Shown here in pieces: positions 48,433-57,968 of a stretch of DNA of 64,000 nt. The notes under the pieces were generated by a model that saw only the letters and a list, made by a program, of their open reading frames with translations, did not search any database and had not been told where the DNA came from. The stretch spans positions 5,293,001-5,357,000 of the forward strand of contig NEEC01000002.1 of assembly GCA_002189035.1 (NCBI GenBank), read 5' to 3'. The number at the start of each line of letters is the position of its first letter. Position 1 is the stretch's first letter. The translations under genes were made by a program, and so were the position numbers. Source of the DNA: Utricularia gibba. Taxonomy: Eukaryota; Streptophyta; Magnoliopsida; Lamiales; Lentibulariaceae.

Positions 48433-50362
48433 ATGGCCCCTAGAATGGATACTTCCCTCAAGCTCAAGGTGCGGTTTGGTGTTCCGTATGAATATCAAAT
48501 GTTCGACAAAATGGGCAATGAGAAGATTACCGATCCATTACTGGAACAGGTCGGTACTAATGGTATCGCTATTTCTACCGAACATTTTCGTTGCGGATTA
48601 TGCTTACCAATCTTGCCATTTATTTTATCAATGCTTCATTGTATTGATGTTCCCCTAGCCCAATTGACCCCAAAATCAATAGGGTATGTTTTAGCCTTCT
48701 TTGAAATTTGCAATGAACTAAATATACCTCTTTATCTTGGCATTTTTTTTGCTATTATCGTATGTGCTTATACCAAAAAAACCAATGGTTATACACTTCG
48801 AGGAAGACCTGGTATTAAGTTGATTAGGGGTTTACGGAGCGGATATGATGATTGGAGAACATCTTTCATATGGGTTGCACTACCATATAATCATCGATTA
48901 GATTTTCCACTAATGTTAATTGGCGGAGATGGCGTTGGTAAGCCAAAAGTTAACAATTTTCTATCAAAAATCTTTTAATTTTGTTATAAATGATTTTAGA
49001 ATTTAAATTTAGTTTGAATTTTTTTTATGAATTGTATGATAATTTATTATAAATTTTATTTTTTGTACCCTTCTTGTTTTGCTAGGTATTTTATGTTTTT
49101 TTAATTAATTTAAATTTTATTAAATTCTTTTTATTTATCATTTGTACTCATATTTATTTTATTCTATGTAGGTATTACTCTATTAGATGTAGAGCAAAAA
49201 AATCACTACTTGAATTTATTTGATGGCAAGACAGTTTCATTTCGAGACATTGAGCCTCGATTTCTAGAAGTTCCTGGAACAAAGAAATTTTTGTGTGATA
49301 CGGTGAGACGTAATTTGCTAAGGAATGATGATGATGTTGTTGAAGATGAAGAACCAGAGCTAAAAACCGTCAATTTACAACATGGAGAAACATCATCATT
49401 TCATGAATCAGTGGTACCAGTTGAAGTAATTTATAATGATCGCCCAATTGCAAGGAAATTGTTTATTGTCGACGTAAATGAGATCTTTTGTGACCTACTA
49501 TCATATAGAACTACTTCAAGAGATAGTCATGTTCGCATCCCGGACATGAAAATATATCATCAAGAAGGTAAAATTATTTATTATTTGATTTCATGGATAT
49601 TCAATTATTTTTTTATTACATTAGTTAACTTTGATTTTTTATTTTAAATTAGCTATCAAAATTAGTTCCCTTACATATTTTTTTGAATATGCAGTGTATT
49701 TGAGACCTTTTGCTAGAGAATTCATGTATTGGTGCCTTTAACACTTTGATGTTGCAATTTGTTCATCACGTGGAGGGTATTATATAATGTTTAGACTATC
49801 ATTATTTTAAAAACTAACACTATTTTTATTAATTATGTTTTCAGGGTTCAATTGTCAGGAATACTTCAATGGATTTTTGGATTTGGTAGACGAAGCCAGT
49901 GGATATTTCAGTGGGATGCATCTTATGTTACTCCAACCGACGTAAAGGTTATTGATAAGGCATTCAAGAAGGTGGTCTTAAAAGAGTTAGCAAAATTTGA
50001 TATGAATATAGTAGTGTTTACAATATTAATAACACATTATTGATAGATGATTCACCTTACAAGTGCATTAAAAATCCGGTAATATATCATTTTTTACATT
50101 TTAAATTTTACAATCTACCTTCTTTTATAACATTTTTGAGTTTAACTTATATTTACAGATGCATACTTGTATTCATCCGGAGTCGTACACTTATGACAAA
50201 CTTGAAGATAATGCACTTGGTGAAGGTGGTGAAATACGTAATTATCTTGAGGGGTTACAGTTGGCACAAGATGTTGAAAATTACTATCGTAGGCATTTTT
50301 TTGGACAAATGCTTATAGATCAGTGTCATCCTTTATTTCCATATTATCGTCAACTATTTTGA
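48433..50362 (+). pseudogene. PF04195-like transposon domain fused to FCP1/NIF-like HAD phosphatase, broken
   Basis: Five exons with GT/AG borders and matching phase: 48433-48937, 49172-49567, 49695-49776, 49845-50078, 50159-50362; about 473 residues if intact. Exon 1 has the 'putative gypsy type transposon' pattern (LPILPFILSML, LAQLTPKSIGYVLAFFEICNEL, RPGIKLIRGLRSGYDDW). Exon 2 has an acidic linker, then KLFIVDVNEIFCDLL, which fits motif I of plant NIF-like phosphatases (typical KLLVLDLNGLL). Exon 3 has VYLRPFAREFMYW and HFDVAICSSR (motif II). Exon 4 has FQWDASYVTPTD, VVLKEL (Lys) and LLIDDSPYKCIKNP (motif IV). Exon 5 has the family tail HPESYTY, LGEGGEIRNYLEGL, FFGQ. Breaks: TAA at 49739-49741 in exon 3 and a 1-nt frameshift in exon 4 near 50,000. 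Domain calls are from memory of family patterns. Confidence 0.75.
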
Positions 50363-51640
50363 AATGTTTCTATTTGTTTAAGTAAGATCTTTTTTATTTT
50401 AAAATGTATTTTGAGAATTCCAAAAGAATCGTAGGTTTTTGGATGAAAAAAAAATAGGTATTTTTTTAAAAAACTTATTTATTTAAGTTTTATTTGAAAT
50501 AGTTGACATCAATGCTTATCTATATATTTATTTTTAAAAAAATATTTGGATTTTTTCACGTATTATTATTTTTTTTTCATTTTTTCTTTTCTTTTCTATA
50601 ATTATGAATGATAAAATTTTTATATTTTAGTAAAATTGTTTTAATCTATCTTTTTTTATTAATATTTAACTATGCATAATGTGTTAAAAATGTATAATTT
50701 TTATTTGAAGAACCTTATGTACTTAATATTACCTAAATAATTCTATTCATTATTCATAAAAACATTAAAAAATGGTACGAACATGTATAAACAAATTACG
50801 AACAACATTTACGAATATATAAGTCTATTAGATTTATATGATTTATAAAAATAAATAACTATAAACATGTAGTAAAATTCAAATTTCAATGAATTTTGAA
50901 ATAAAATAGCAAAACCATATCTATATATATTTGAAATTTATTTCTTATTGTATATATTTTAAATTAAAAAATATTTTTTATTTCATTCATTACATTTGAG
51001 AAAAAAATCTTTAATATTATTTGAAAGAAAATAACAAAACACGAATTTAAAATATAAAAATAAACAAGATGTCCAAATAACATTTAATGATTAGATGATA
51101 TATAATACAAATTTAAGATAAATAAAAAAGTCAAACCTTCGGAATAATACTTTGACATTTAAAATAAAAATATACACTCAATCTAAACAATACTATAGTG
51201 GATGATGCATAGCAAATATAAAATAAAAAAATAGTAAGTTGATCCAAATAACACTTTAAACTTAAGTAATACATAATACAAATTTCAAAGAAAATAAAAG
51301 ACACTTGATTCAAATAAGAAATAAAGATTAAATGATATATGATATAAATTTAAAATAAAAACATAGGTATTCTAAAAAGAATTTGATGCAAATAACATCC
51401 AATGTTCAAATGATTTATATAAGAAAATATATCACATATTCATTATTTCAATAAAATGGTTTAAAGAATTAAATAATAAATATAATATTTTAAAGTAAAT
51501 TTATAATTTTTTAAGTGTTTATAAATTAAAATACTAAATAATTTATTTATCATGCTTTAAAAATATTTATTCGACTATTTTCTTAATTTAACAATATTTA
51601 GAGTAAATGTAAAATATTATCTACGAAATTGAACAATTGC
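50363..51640. other. AT-rich interior of the MULE, no gene seen
   Basis: Downstream of the fusion gene, extremely AT-rich, with repeated phrases such as 'gatgatatataatacaaatttaa' and 'ccaaataacatttaatg' at about 51,070, 51,180, 51,250, 51,330 and 51,390, a worn ~65-80-bp tandem array. No coding sequence. Confidence 0.5.
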
Positions 51641-51674
51641 GGTGACTTATGTTTTTTAAAATATTGTTTTTATA

Positions 51675-51813
51675 GTTACCGCAATCAAGTAATTACATGG
51701 ATTTTCCTATTTTTAAATATTATTTACGTAGTCACCGTAATCGGCTAATTACAGTAACTTAACCATTTGAAAATATTATTTACATAGTCACCGCAATCGA
51801 TTATACTACAATT
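51675..51813. repeat. 56-bp tandem repeat with GTCACCGCAATCG motif
   Basis: Units at 51,675-51,730 and 51,731-51,786 and a partial third from 51,787. Each starts GT(T/C)ACCG(C/T)AATC, runs through TAATTACA and ends AAATATTATTTAC(G/A)TA. A further direct-orientation copy lies near the other end at about 43,590-43,645. Confidence 0.8.
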
Positions 51814-51991
51814 AGAGCTGGTACGGGTGGGACTGGTACGAGTACGAGTCCGACCTGCCAGATCAAAAATTAAGTGGCTGAGTCGGCGGGTCAAACTTGT
51901 GCGGGTAAAGTGCTTGACCCGACTCGTACCCGGGTCATGCTGAGTTGGTGAGGACACACAGACGTGGGTTACATATCCCACGCCCCACGTC

Positions 51992-52095
51992 CGTGTGTGA
52001 TGCTGAGGACTACGCCCGTGTGAGTTGCCGTTGGACGTGGGTTCGTGTGTGATGCTGAGGACTATGCCCGTGTGAGTTGCCGATGGACGTGGGTA
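51992..52095. repeat. GC-rich 52-bp tandem duplication
   Basis: Two nearly identical units (51,992-52,043 and 52,044-52,095), each running from CGTGTGTGATGCTGAGGAC to GGACGTGGGT. They sit in a GC-rich patch (about 51,820-52,100) unlike the surrounding AT-rich DNA. Confidence 0.88.
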
Positions 52096-52249
52096 ACACA
52101 TGAAATTGTGTTTACTTATAATTTTTATGTAAATCAATTAATATAATTTAAATAATTTAAACATCATTAATTCATTTTTGTATATTTAATTCATAAGAAT
52201 TTACAATTATATTGTTCATTTTATTATAGACATTTTGAATTTAGAAATA

Positions 52250-52741
52250 TTTGGAAATATGAAATTTTGAATCTTTAATAATAAAGTGTTTAATAATAAA
52301 ATTTTTGAAAAATGAATTAATATTTTTAAATTTTTAGAATTGATTTGAAGGAATAGAGATTTATGATTCTGAAAAACTAGAATAATTGTTTTTCAAAACC
52401 TTTATAGAAATTTATTTTTTAAAAAAAATTTAGATTGTACTGACAATTTAATAAAAAGTTTTTGAAACTTATATTTTAAATAAATAATATATTATTATTT
52501 TTGTGTCAGGTTTTATAAAATAAAAATATTTCATGTAAATATTATGATAAAAAATATGTAAATTCTATTTTTTTGAAAATAGATATTTTATATTAATAAA
52601 ATACAAATTATTATATTTATAATACGCATATATACATATAAACATTAAGATGAATAATTTTCTAAATTCAGATACACACAATTAACACGGTGGTTAGTTT
52701 TCTAAAGAGGTATTTTTATATTGAATAGTTTTAAAAATGAC
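52250..52741 (-). repeat. Right terminal inverted repeat of MULE
   Basis: About 492 bp. Its reverse complement starts GTCATTTTTAAAAC and follows the left TIR base by base with perhaps 80-85 percent identity by eye. Confidence 0.88.
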
Positions 52742-53381
52742 ACATAGAGAGACGGGGGAAGAGAGAGGAGGGGGCGAGGGGTGAATGGAAGTTAAAAAAG
52801 CTGCAAGAAAAAACAATCGAAGGTTGACTCTACTGTCTGGTTTGAAATATTGATTTAAAATGGGAAAGATGATCGACGGATGAAGATGCACCAGTGTGTG
52901 ATTGTAATGGATTGATGAATGAGAATGAAGCAACTATAGACTGTGTTTGCGTTGAACTCCATTGACAATTATGTAAAACCTTACATGTATTTTACAAAGA
53001 CTTCAAAAATCATGGGTATTTTGTCAATTATTTTTTTAAATCGTGTATTTTACTAATTTTATCCATGTGCGATAGTAACTACACGTGGGAATTGTTTGAG
53101 AATGATTGCTTGGAGAACAATCCCTTCTGGGAATTGCTGCTCCAGTAAATTAGATCATGAGTCAAGCAACGGTTATGGCGTGTTGGTCTCCATCTCTAAC
53201 AACAGCCACCACCTTTAGACATTCGCATTAAATAGTAGGTCTGCTGCTTTTAACCACTCGACGGCCGGCCGTTGACATCTCCGTTCCACCTGCACATCAT
53301 CTGGAGATGCTTTTGTGTCCAAAAGGGTGTTGCAAAGGAAAGCTTTGTGCTCTTTTTGGTGGGTTTTGATTTGGCTTCATA
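52742..53381. promoter_or_regulatory. Upstream region of glutaredoxin-like gene
   Basis: Contains the right flank of the MULE and, from about 53,080, GC-richer sequence that is the likely promoter and leader of the downstream gene. No separate gene seen. Confidence 0.4.
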
Positions 53382-54551
53382 ATGGGCTGTTCTGCTTCTC
53401 GTTCTGCTGATTTTGTTGCTCATTGTCAAAAGCCTGAGTCGAATGCTTCTTCTTTGCACTGGAAAACTCTGTTACAGTCACCCTGCAACTCGTTTTCTGA
53501 CTTGAATTCGACTCCGGCTTCGCGGACTCGTTCTCTTCTGACCCCTGTAGTGCACCACCCGCCTGTGAGAAAAGGGGATTCGAATCACTTTGTTGCTCTC
53601 ACGTCCACTACCTATGGCTCGCTTTTCCTCCTCAATCCACCTAACTCGAGTCCGAATATCGAGACCCAAGGAGATAAGATGTCACAAGAGGAACAAATTG
53701 GGGGCTCTGCGAAATGTGTGTCCCCTGTTTCTGTTGTCAACACATGGGAGCTCATGGAGGGCCTTGATGACAACGAATGCACCTTCAAAAGAGTTGATTG
53801 CCACAAGGGGAATCCTGAAAGTGAGATGAATGCAGCTGACATGGCGAAATCTCTTGAGTTTGTGGAGCATCCGGTTCCCAGGCCCTTGTGGGAACACTTA
53901 CATGAAGAATCACTCTTTCCTAGAATCGATGGGCATGTGGGTTACAGAAAGGCATCATCAATGAGGAGAAAAGTTGGATGTGGGAGGCCAATGGAAATTC
54001 CAAATCATAGAAAGAATGATGAGCCTCTCCCTTCACATAATGCCATGGAATCCAATGGTAGTGATGAATTCTGTTGTTTGTGGGGCGGTGCAGAGGATAG
54101 AATAGTGCTTTACTACACAACTTTGAGGGGCATTCGAAAAACATATGAAGATTGTTGTGCTGTTCGAAATATTCTGAGGGGATTCAGAGTACCTGTGGAT
54201 GAAAGAGATATCTCCATGGACAGAGCTTACAGAGCCGAGCTGCAGCAGGCTCTAAACTCAGAAGCTGTGAGCTTGCCGCAAGTGTTCGTAAGAGGGAAAT
54301 GCATCGGTGGAGCTGAGGACATTAAGCAGCTCAACGAGGCCGGAGATTTAGCCAAACTACTAGAAGGCTTTCCATTCAGCGACTCAGGATTTTCTTGCGA
54401 GTTCTGTGGCGATGCTCGATTTGTTCCATGTCCCAATTGTAATGGAAGTCGAAAGGTTTACGAGGAGGAAGATGGGTCGCTGAGGAGATGCCCTGACTGC
54501 AATGAGAATGGATTGGTTCGATGCGCCTCTTGCCGCCTTTCATCAGACTAG
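53382..54551 (+). CDS. Glutaredoxin-domain protein with C-terminal Cys-rich zinc region (At5g39865/At3g57070-like)
   Basis: Single-exon protein of 389 residues. Starts MGCSASRS, a good N-myristoylation signal, so membrane attachment is likely. The first ~235 residues are Ser/Pro-rich and probably disordered, with a conserved NTWELMEGLDD segment (about 125-135). The glutaredoxin-like domain (about 245-345) runs from RIVLYYTTLRGIRKTYEDC through VDERDISMD to LPQVFVRGKCIGGAEDI. The usual CPYC-type active site is replaced by TLRGI, as is normal in this plant family, so classical redox catalysis is doubtful. The end carries four C-x-x-C pairs (CEFC, CPNC, CPDC, CASC), a DnaJ-type zinc-binding pattern. 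The next in-frame stop is TAG at 54549-54551. Confidence 0.93.
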   Translation: MGCSASRSADFVAHCQKPESNASSLHWKTLLQSPCNSFSDLNSTPASRTRSLLTPVVHHPPVRKGDSNHFVALTSTTYGSLFLLNPPNSSPNIETQGDKMSQEEQIGGSAKCVSPVSVVNTWELMEGLDDNECTFKRVDCHKGNPESEMNAADMAKSLEFVEHPVPRPLWEHLHEESLFPRIDGHVGYRKASSMRRKVGCGRPMEIPNHRKNDEPLPSHNAMESNGSDEFCCLWGGAEDRIVLYYTTLRGIRKTYEDCCAVRNILRGFRVPVDERDISMDRAYRAELQQALNSEAVSLPQVFVRGKCIGGAEDIKQLNEAGDLAKLLEGFPFSDSGFSCEFCGDARFVPCPNCNGSRKVYEEEDGSLRRCPDCNENGLVRCASCRLSSD

Positions 54552-55545
54552 CCATGGTTCTCTCTACAGACACCGGAACGGGAAAATTAGCAAAATACTT
54601 AATATTTTCAATAGGTTTGGCAAAATAATTGAGTTTTTAAATTTATTGGCCATATATCTATATTTATAGATATAAAAAATAAATTATGATAATTGAATAA
54701 AATATATTTGATTAATTTTACTTTTTAATGAATTGATTTCTAAGGAAAACTAAGTGTTAGTTTGAAAAACCGGCATATGGTCAATTTGTTCCCTAATTGT
54801 TTAAACCATTAATTTTAAATTTTTAATATATGTTTATAAAACATCAATTTTCGAAAAATATGAATTATTTAAATTATAATTTCAAAGTTTAATAATGAAA
54901 TACATCTTTTGTACTGTTAGTATAAAAATAATTAAAAAAAATTAATATTAATATGTTTATTAAAATATTAATTGAAATTGATGTGTAATTATTTTCAAAC
55001 TTAAGTTAATTTTTAAATGCACAAAGCTAAGTTCAGTTAAATAATAAATCAATTTCAAAACTTATTTATTTTTTTTAATGCGACTGTTCCGACATAGGCA
55101 AATCACCAAGGGAGCCGCACGTTTGAGTTTATGGGTCAGGGTTTCTTACACGAAAATAAATATTTAAATAATCAGAAATTATTCTAATTCTACAATTTCT
55201 AATATTTGCTAATAGAAAAAATTGCATTTTTCGTAATATAATAATTTTTAATTGGCGATTTTTTTTTGTATTAATTTTTTGGAGTATTAAAAAATCAAAT
55301 ACGATCTTGAAGTCTGTTTATAAAAGAAGTCAACTTGTACGAAATTAAGCATTAATTAATTATTTTTTATTCTAAAATTTAGAATTGAAGAGCTTTTTAC
55401 TTTAAATGTCCTTTAAATTCATTTAAATCTGTATTAAAAAATGGAAAAGATAATTTTTTGCTGGCTTTGTCTTGTCTCCGGAGCATGAAGGGGCTTGTCC
55501 TAACGGAGATGGATTCTTGAAGTCAGTGAGTACCTGATTAAAATT
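54552..55545. other. AT-rich intergenic region, no gene seen
   Basis: 3' flank of the glutaredoxin-like gene followed by AT-rich sequence. No conserved frame. Confidence 0.5.
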
Positions 55546-56373
55546 AGGGGCTTCCATCTGGAACCCACCACGCGTTTTGTCTCTCCGTGATCGAAAAGTT
55601 ATTCTCCTGATCTTTTGTGATTGCTGTTGAAAGAAAGCCATATCTGGTTACTGAACTAGGAGCTATATTTTCTGGTATGAGTTTTTTCTGGGTTTTCGGC
55701 ATGAGGATTATCTGCAGCAGGGTTCGAGGAAACCCATGTCCAATATTGTCTCTGAGAAATTTTCATTTGTATTCGTAAATTGTTTTGATTCTTCTATGAT
55801 AAACCAGTAAAGGGGATTTATGCTAGTTCTATGAAATCTATCAAAGAAAGTATCCCACGGGCTTGCAATTTTTTTTTCCAGCTCACTCTGTCTGCTGACT
55901 GCTTCTATCTTTCTAGGTGCCATATTTGCCAATATTATGACCTTTTTTGTTGATGCTTCTCTTGAGGCTGGAATGAAATGTTCGGAATTTGAATGATCAT
56001 TTGTTATTTGTTCTCTTATATTTGATCCGGGTTACAAATCGAATCCTATACAGTCTTTTATGTATCATTTTTTTATCCACAATGGTTGCTTAAATTATTT
56101 AATGCTATTAATGTGACGTAATGAAGGCGATATGGGTGATGCACGCATGAATTTGAAAGTGTGTAAAGTTGTTCTGTGGTCTAATTTAGGTAACTTGGTT
56201 GCTGTCAAAAATTGTCTCTAGCTTCTATCTTTCTCAGTTTTTGATGTGCTAACCCTTTGCATTTTGAATGAGTCTCTTCAGGTTGGATTGAACAATTTGC
56301 ATGCAATACATGGCTGAGATATAGCCCTTGACATGCTCGAATCGTAGTTATTCTTGTTACCAAGCGTGATAAA
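55546..56373 (+). promoter_or_regulatory. Leader region of first TIGR01589-type gene
   Basis: Starts with CCATCTGGAACCCACC, which also occurs at about 60,907 upstream of the second copy. Shared blocks such as TTTTTCTGGGTTTTC, AGGGTTC(G/C)(A)AGGAAA and GGGGATTT show that the leader was duplicated with the gene. A leader intron is likely but I cannot fix its borders. Confidence 0.55.
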
Positions 56374-57968
56374 ATGTCTAATGGGGAAGTAAGAAAAGTT
56401 TCTCTACAAGATATACAGTTGGTAAGTCTCATGAATAGAGTTGTTTGATTTACTTCTCTTATCCTATGCATATGTAGACGTGGGGTCTTGAATTTGAAGT
56501 TGCAATGTCCAATGCTCTAAGTCAATACTTAAAGCAAACAACAAATGTATTGCTTTGCCTTATTTGTCTTTTTATCTCATGATATCAGGTTCAAAATCTG
56601 ATAGAAAGGTGCCTTCAGCTTTACATGAGCCAGAGAGAAGTTGTCAAGACCCTCTTGCACCAGGCCAAGATTGAACCTAGTTTCACTGAGCTTGGTAATA
56701 TGTGGATTCCACATTTGTTGTTTTCTTGCCCCTCCTGGTACCGCATCAAGGGTTGATATGGCACATGGAGTGCTAAGTTGTTTAACGAGTGGAAAAGCCG
56801 TTTCATGGGGAACATTTGATCCTATTTCTCTTCATGGATTTTACTCAATTTTTGTCACTTGTCATATCTGAAATTACTAAAGCAACTGTCTTGGCAACTT
56901 TCAGTGTGGCAAAAGCTAGAAGCTGAAAATCAAGACTTTTTCAGAGCATATCACATGAGGCTAGTAGTGAAAGACCAGATTTCCAGATTCAATCAGCTGC
57001 TTGAGAAACAGGCTGAGCTAATGGATCAAATGAGTAAGGCCAAAGTGGCCCCATCCATTGCTTCAGAGGCACATCCAAGTAAGGCTTCTTTTCACGGCCA
57101 CGCCTCCAGTGCTTGTCTATACTCTTTTTTCGTGCTCGAATGAACCACCCCCATTCAACTCCATAGCTTCAGACAATATGTACAGTAGCTGCACACTGAG
57201 GCTAATATTGCAATTCCAGCTTACTCTACACCACTCTATGGACCATCTACTAATGAAGAGAAAATGCTTCCAAAACTTGCAGCAGCACCTCATGTTCGCA
57301 CTGTTGGTATGGCGTCACTACAACCATGTGCTCAAGTTGGAGATTATCTGGCAGCTGGTCATGGTGGAAGGTTTGATGGTGCTGGAAGTGTTCTGTTAGT
57401 ACAGGGGCTAAATGCTGGAGCGAGGCATGGTGCAAATGGTGCAATTATCAAAGCCGAGGATGGGTATCCTGGAAAATCTGCAGTGTTTGGAATAGACAGC
57501 AATCTTGTCGATCATCAGAATGTTATTGGAGAAGTGTCCATATCGCCCTTCAGCGGAGGAGAATCTCATGCCGAGCCAGTTGCTGATTCCTTCTTGGACC
57601 TAGAGATGAACTCGTTTGGGTTCTTAGGACAAATACCCCGGAACTTCAGTTTATCTGACTTGACAGCAGACTTTTCGAATAGTGCGGGTGAGTCCCTCCA
57701 AATTTTCTCCCTCTGTAGACTAAGGGAATAACTAGACTTGCAACTGCAGACATACTTGGGAGCTATTCAAGATCTCCCTTCCTGGCAACGGAGACGAACT
57801 ACATGGATTCCCATGCCCATGGAGAACAAGGTAAGCTCATTTTGTCCTCATTTTCAGTTACAGAAAGGTACCATGAAGCCTATGCGTTTGTGGTTACTTC
57901 TACCAGACATCAAGAAGCTGGATACTATATCAGAGGGGTTTGCTTGTGAAGATTTCGGAAGTGAATGA
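56374..57968 (+). CDS. Plant-specific TIGR01589-domain protein, copy A, 6 exons
   Basis: Plant-specific protein of unknown function, family 'uncharacterized plant-specific domain TIGR01589'. Exons: 56374-56421, 56589-56694, 56905-57078, 57220-57687, 57750-57830, 57907-57968; 312 residues, phases consistent. Domain at the N-terminus (about residues 10-90): VSLQDIQLVQNLIERCLQLYM, SQREVVKTLLHQAKIEPSFT, VWQKLEAENQDFFRAYHMRL, FNQLLEKQ. The rest is low-complexity with IIKAEDGYPG, SPFSGGESH, MNSFGFLGQIPRNFSLSDLT and a conserved end DIKKLDTISEGFACEDFG. No transmembrane segment. Exon 4 uses an acceptor (attccag) further in than copy B, which shortens the Pro-rich linker. Copy B lies about 3.5 kb downstream on the same strand. 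Confidence 0.88.

Larger units (their letters stand above)
42893..52741. mobile_element. Long-TIR Mutator-like element (MULE) carrying a phosphatase-fusion gene
   Basis: Two long inverted repeats (42,893-43,440 and about 52,250-52,741) enclose 9.85 kb. Inside are a MULE transposase on the minus strand (44,237-47,149) and, divergently, a five-exon plus-strand gene (48,433-50,362) with a PF04195-like and an FCP1/NIF-like phosphatase domain. Long TIRs plus a mudrA-type transposase identify the element as a MULE. I could not see a convincing 9-bp target duplication (GAGTGACGA on the left, ACATAGAGA on the right), so the insertion is old or the ends have been altered. A weaker inverted similarity continues inward (about 43,740-43,800 against 51,500-51,560). 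Confidence 0.8.

Noticed and set aside
51745-52137. 130-codon minus-strand frame over the GC-rich tandem repeat
   Set aside because: Arises from the repeat itself (Thr/Arg/Ser-rich, periodic); no conserved domain.
42884-52750. 9-bp target duplication of the MULE
   Set aside because: Flanks GAGTGACGA and ACATAGAGA match at only three of nine positions; I do not claim a duplication.
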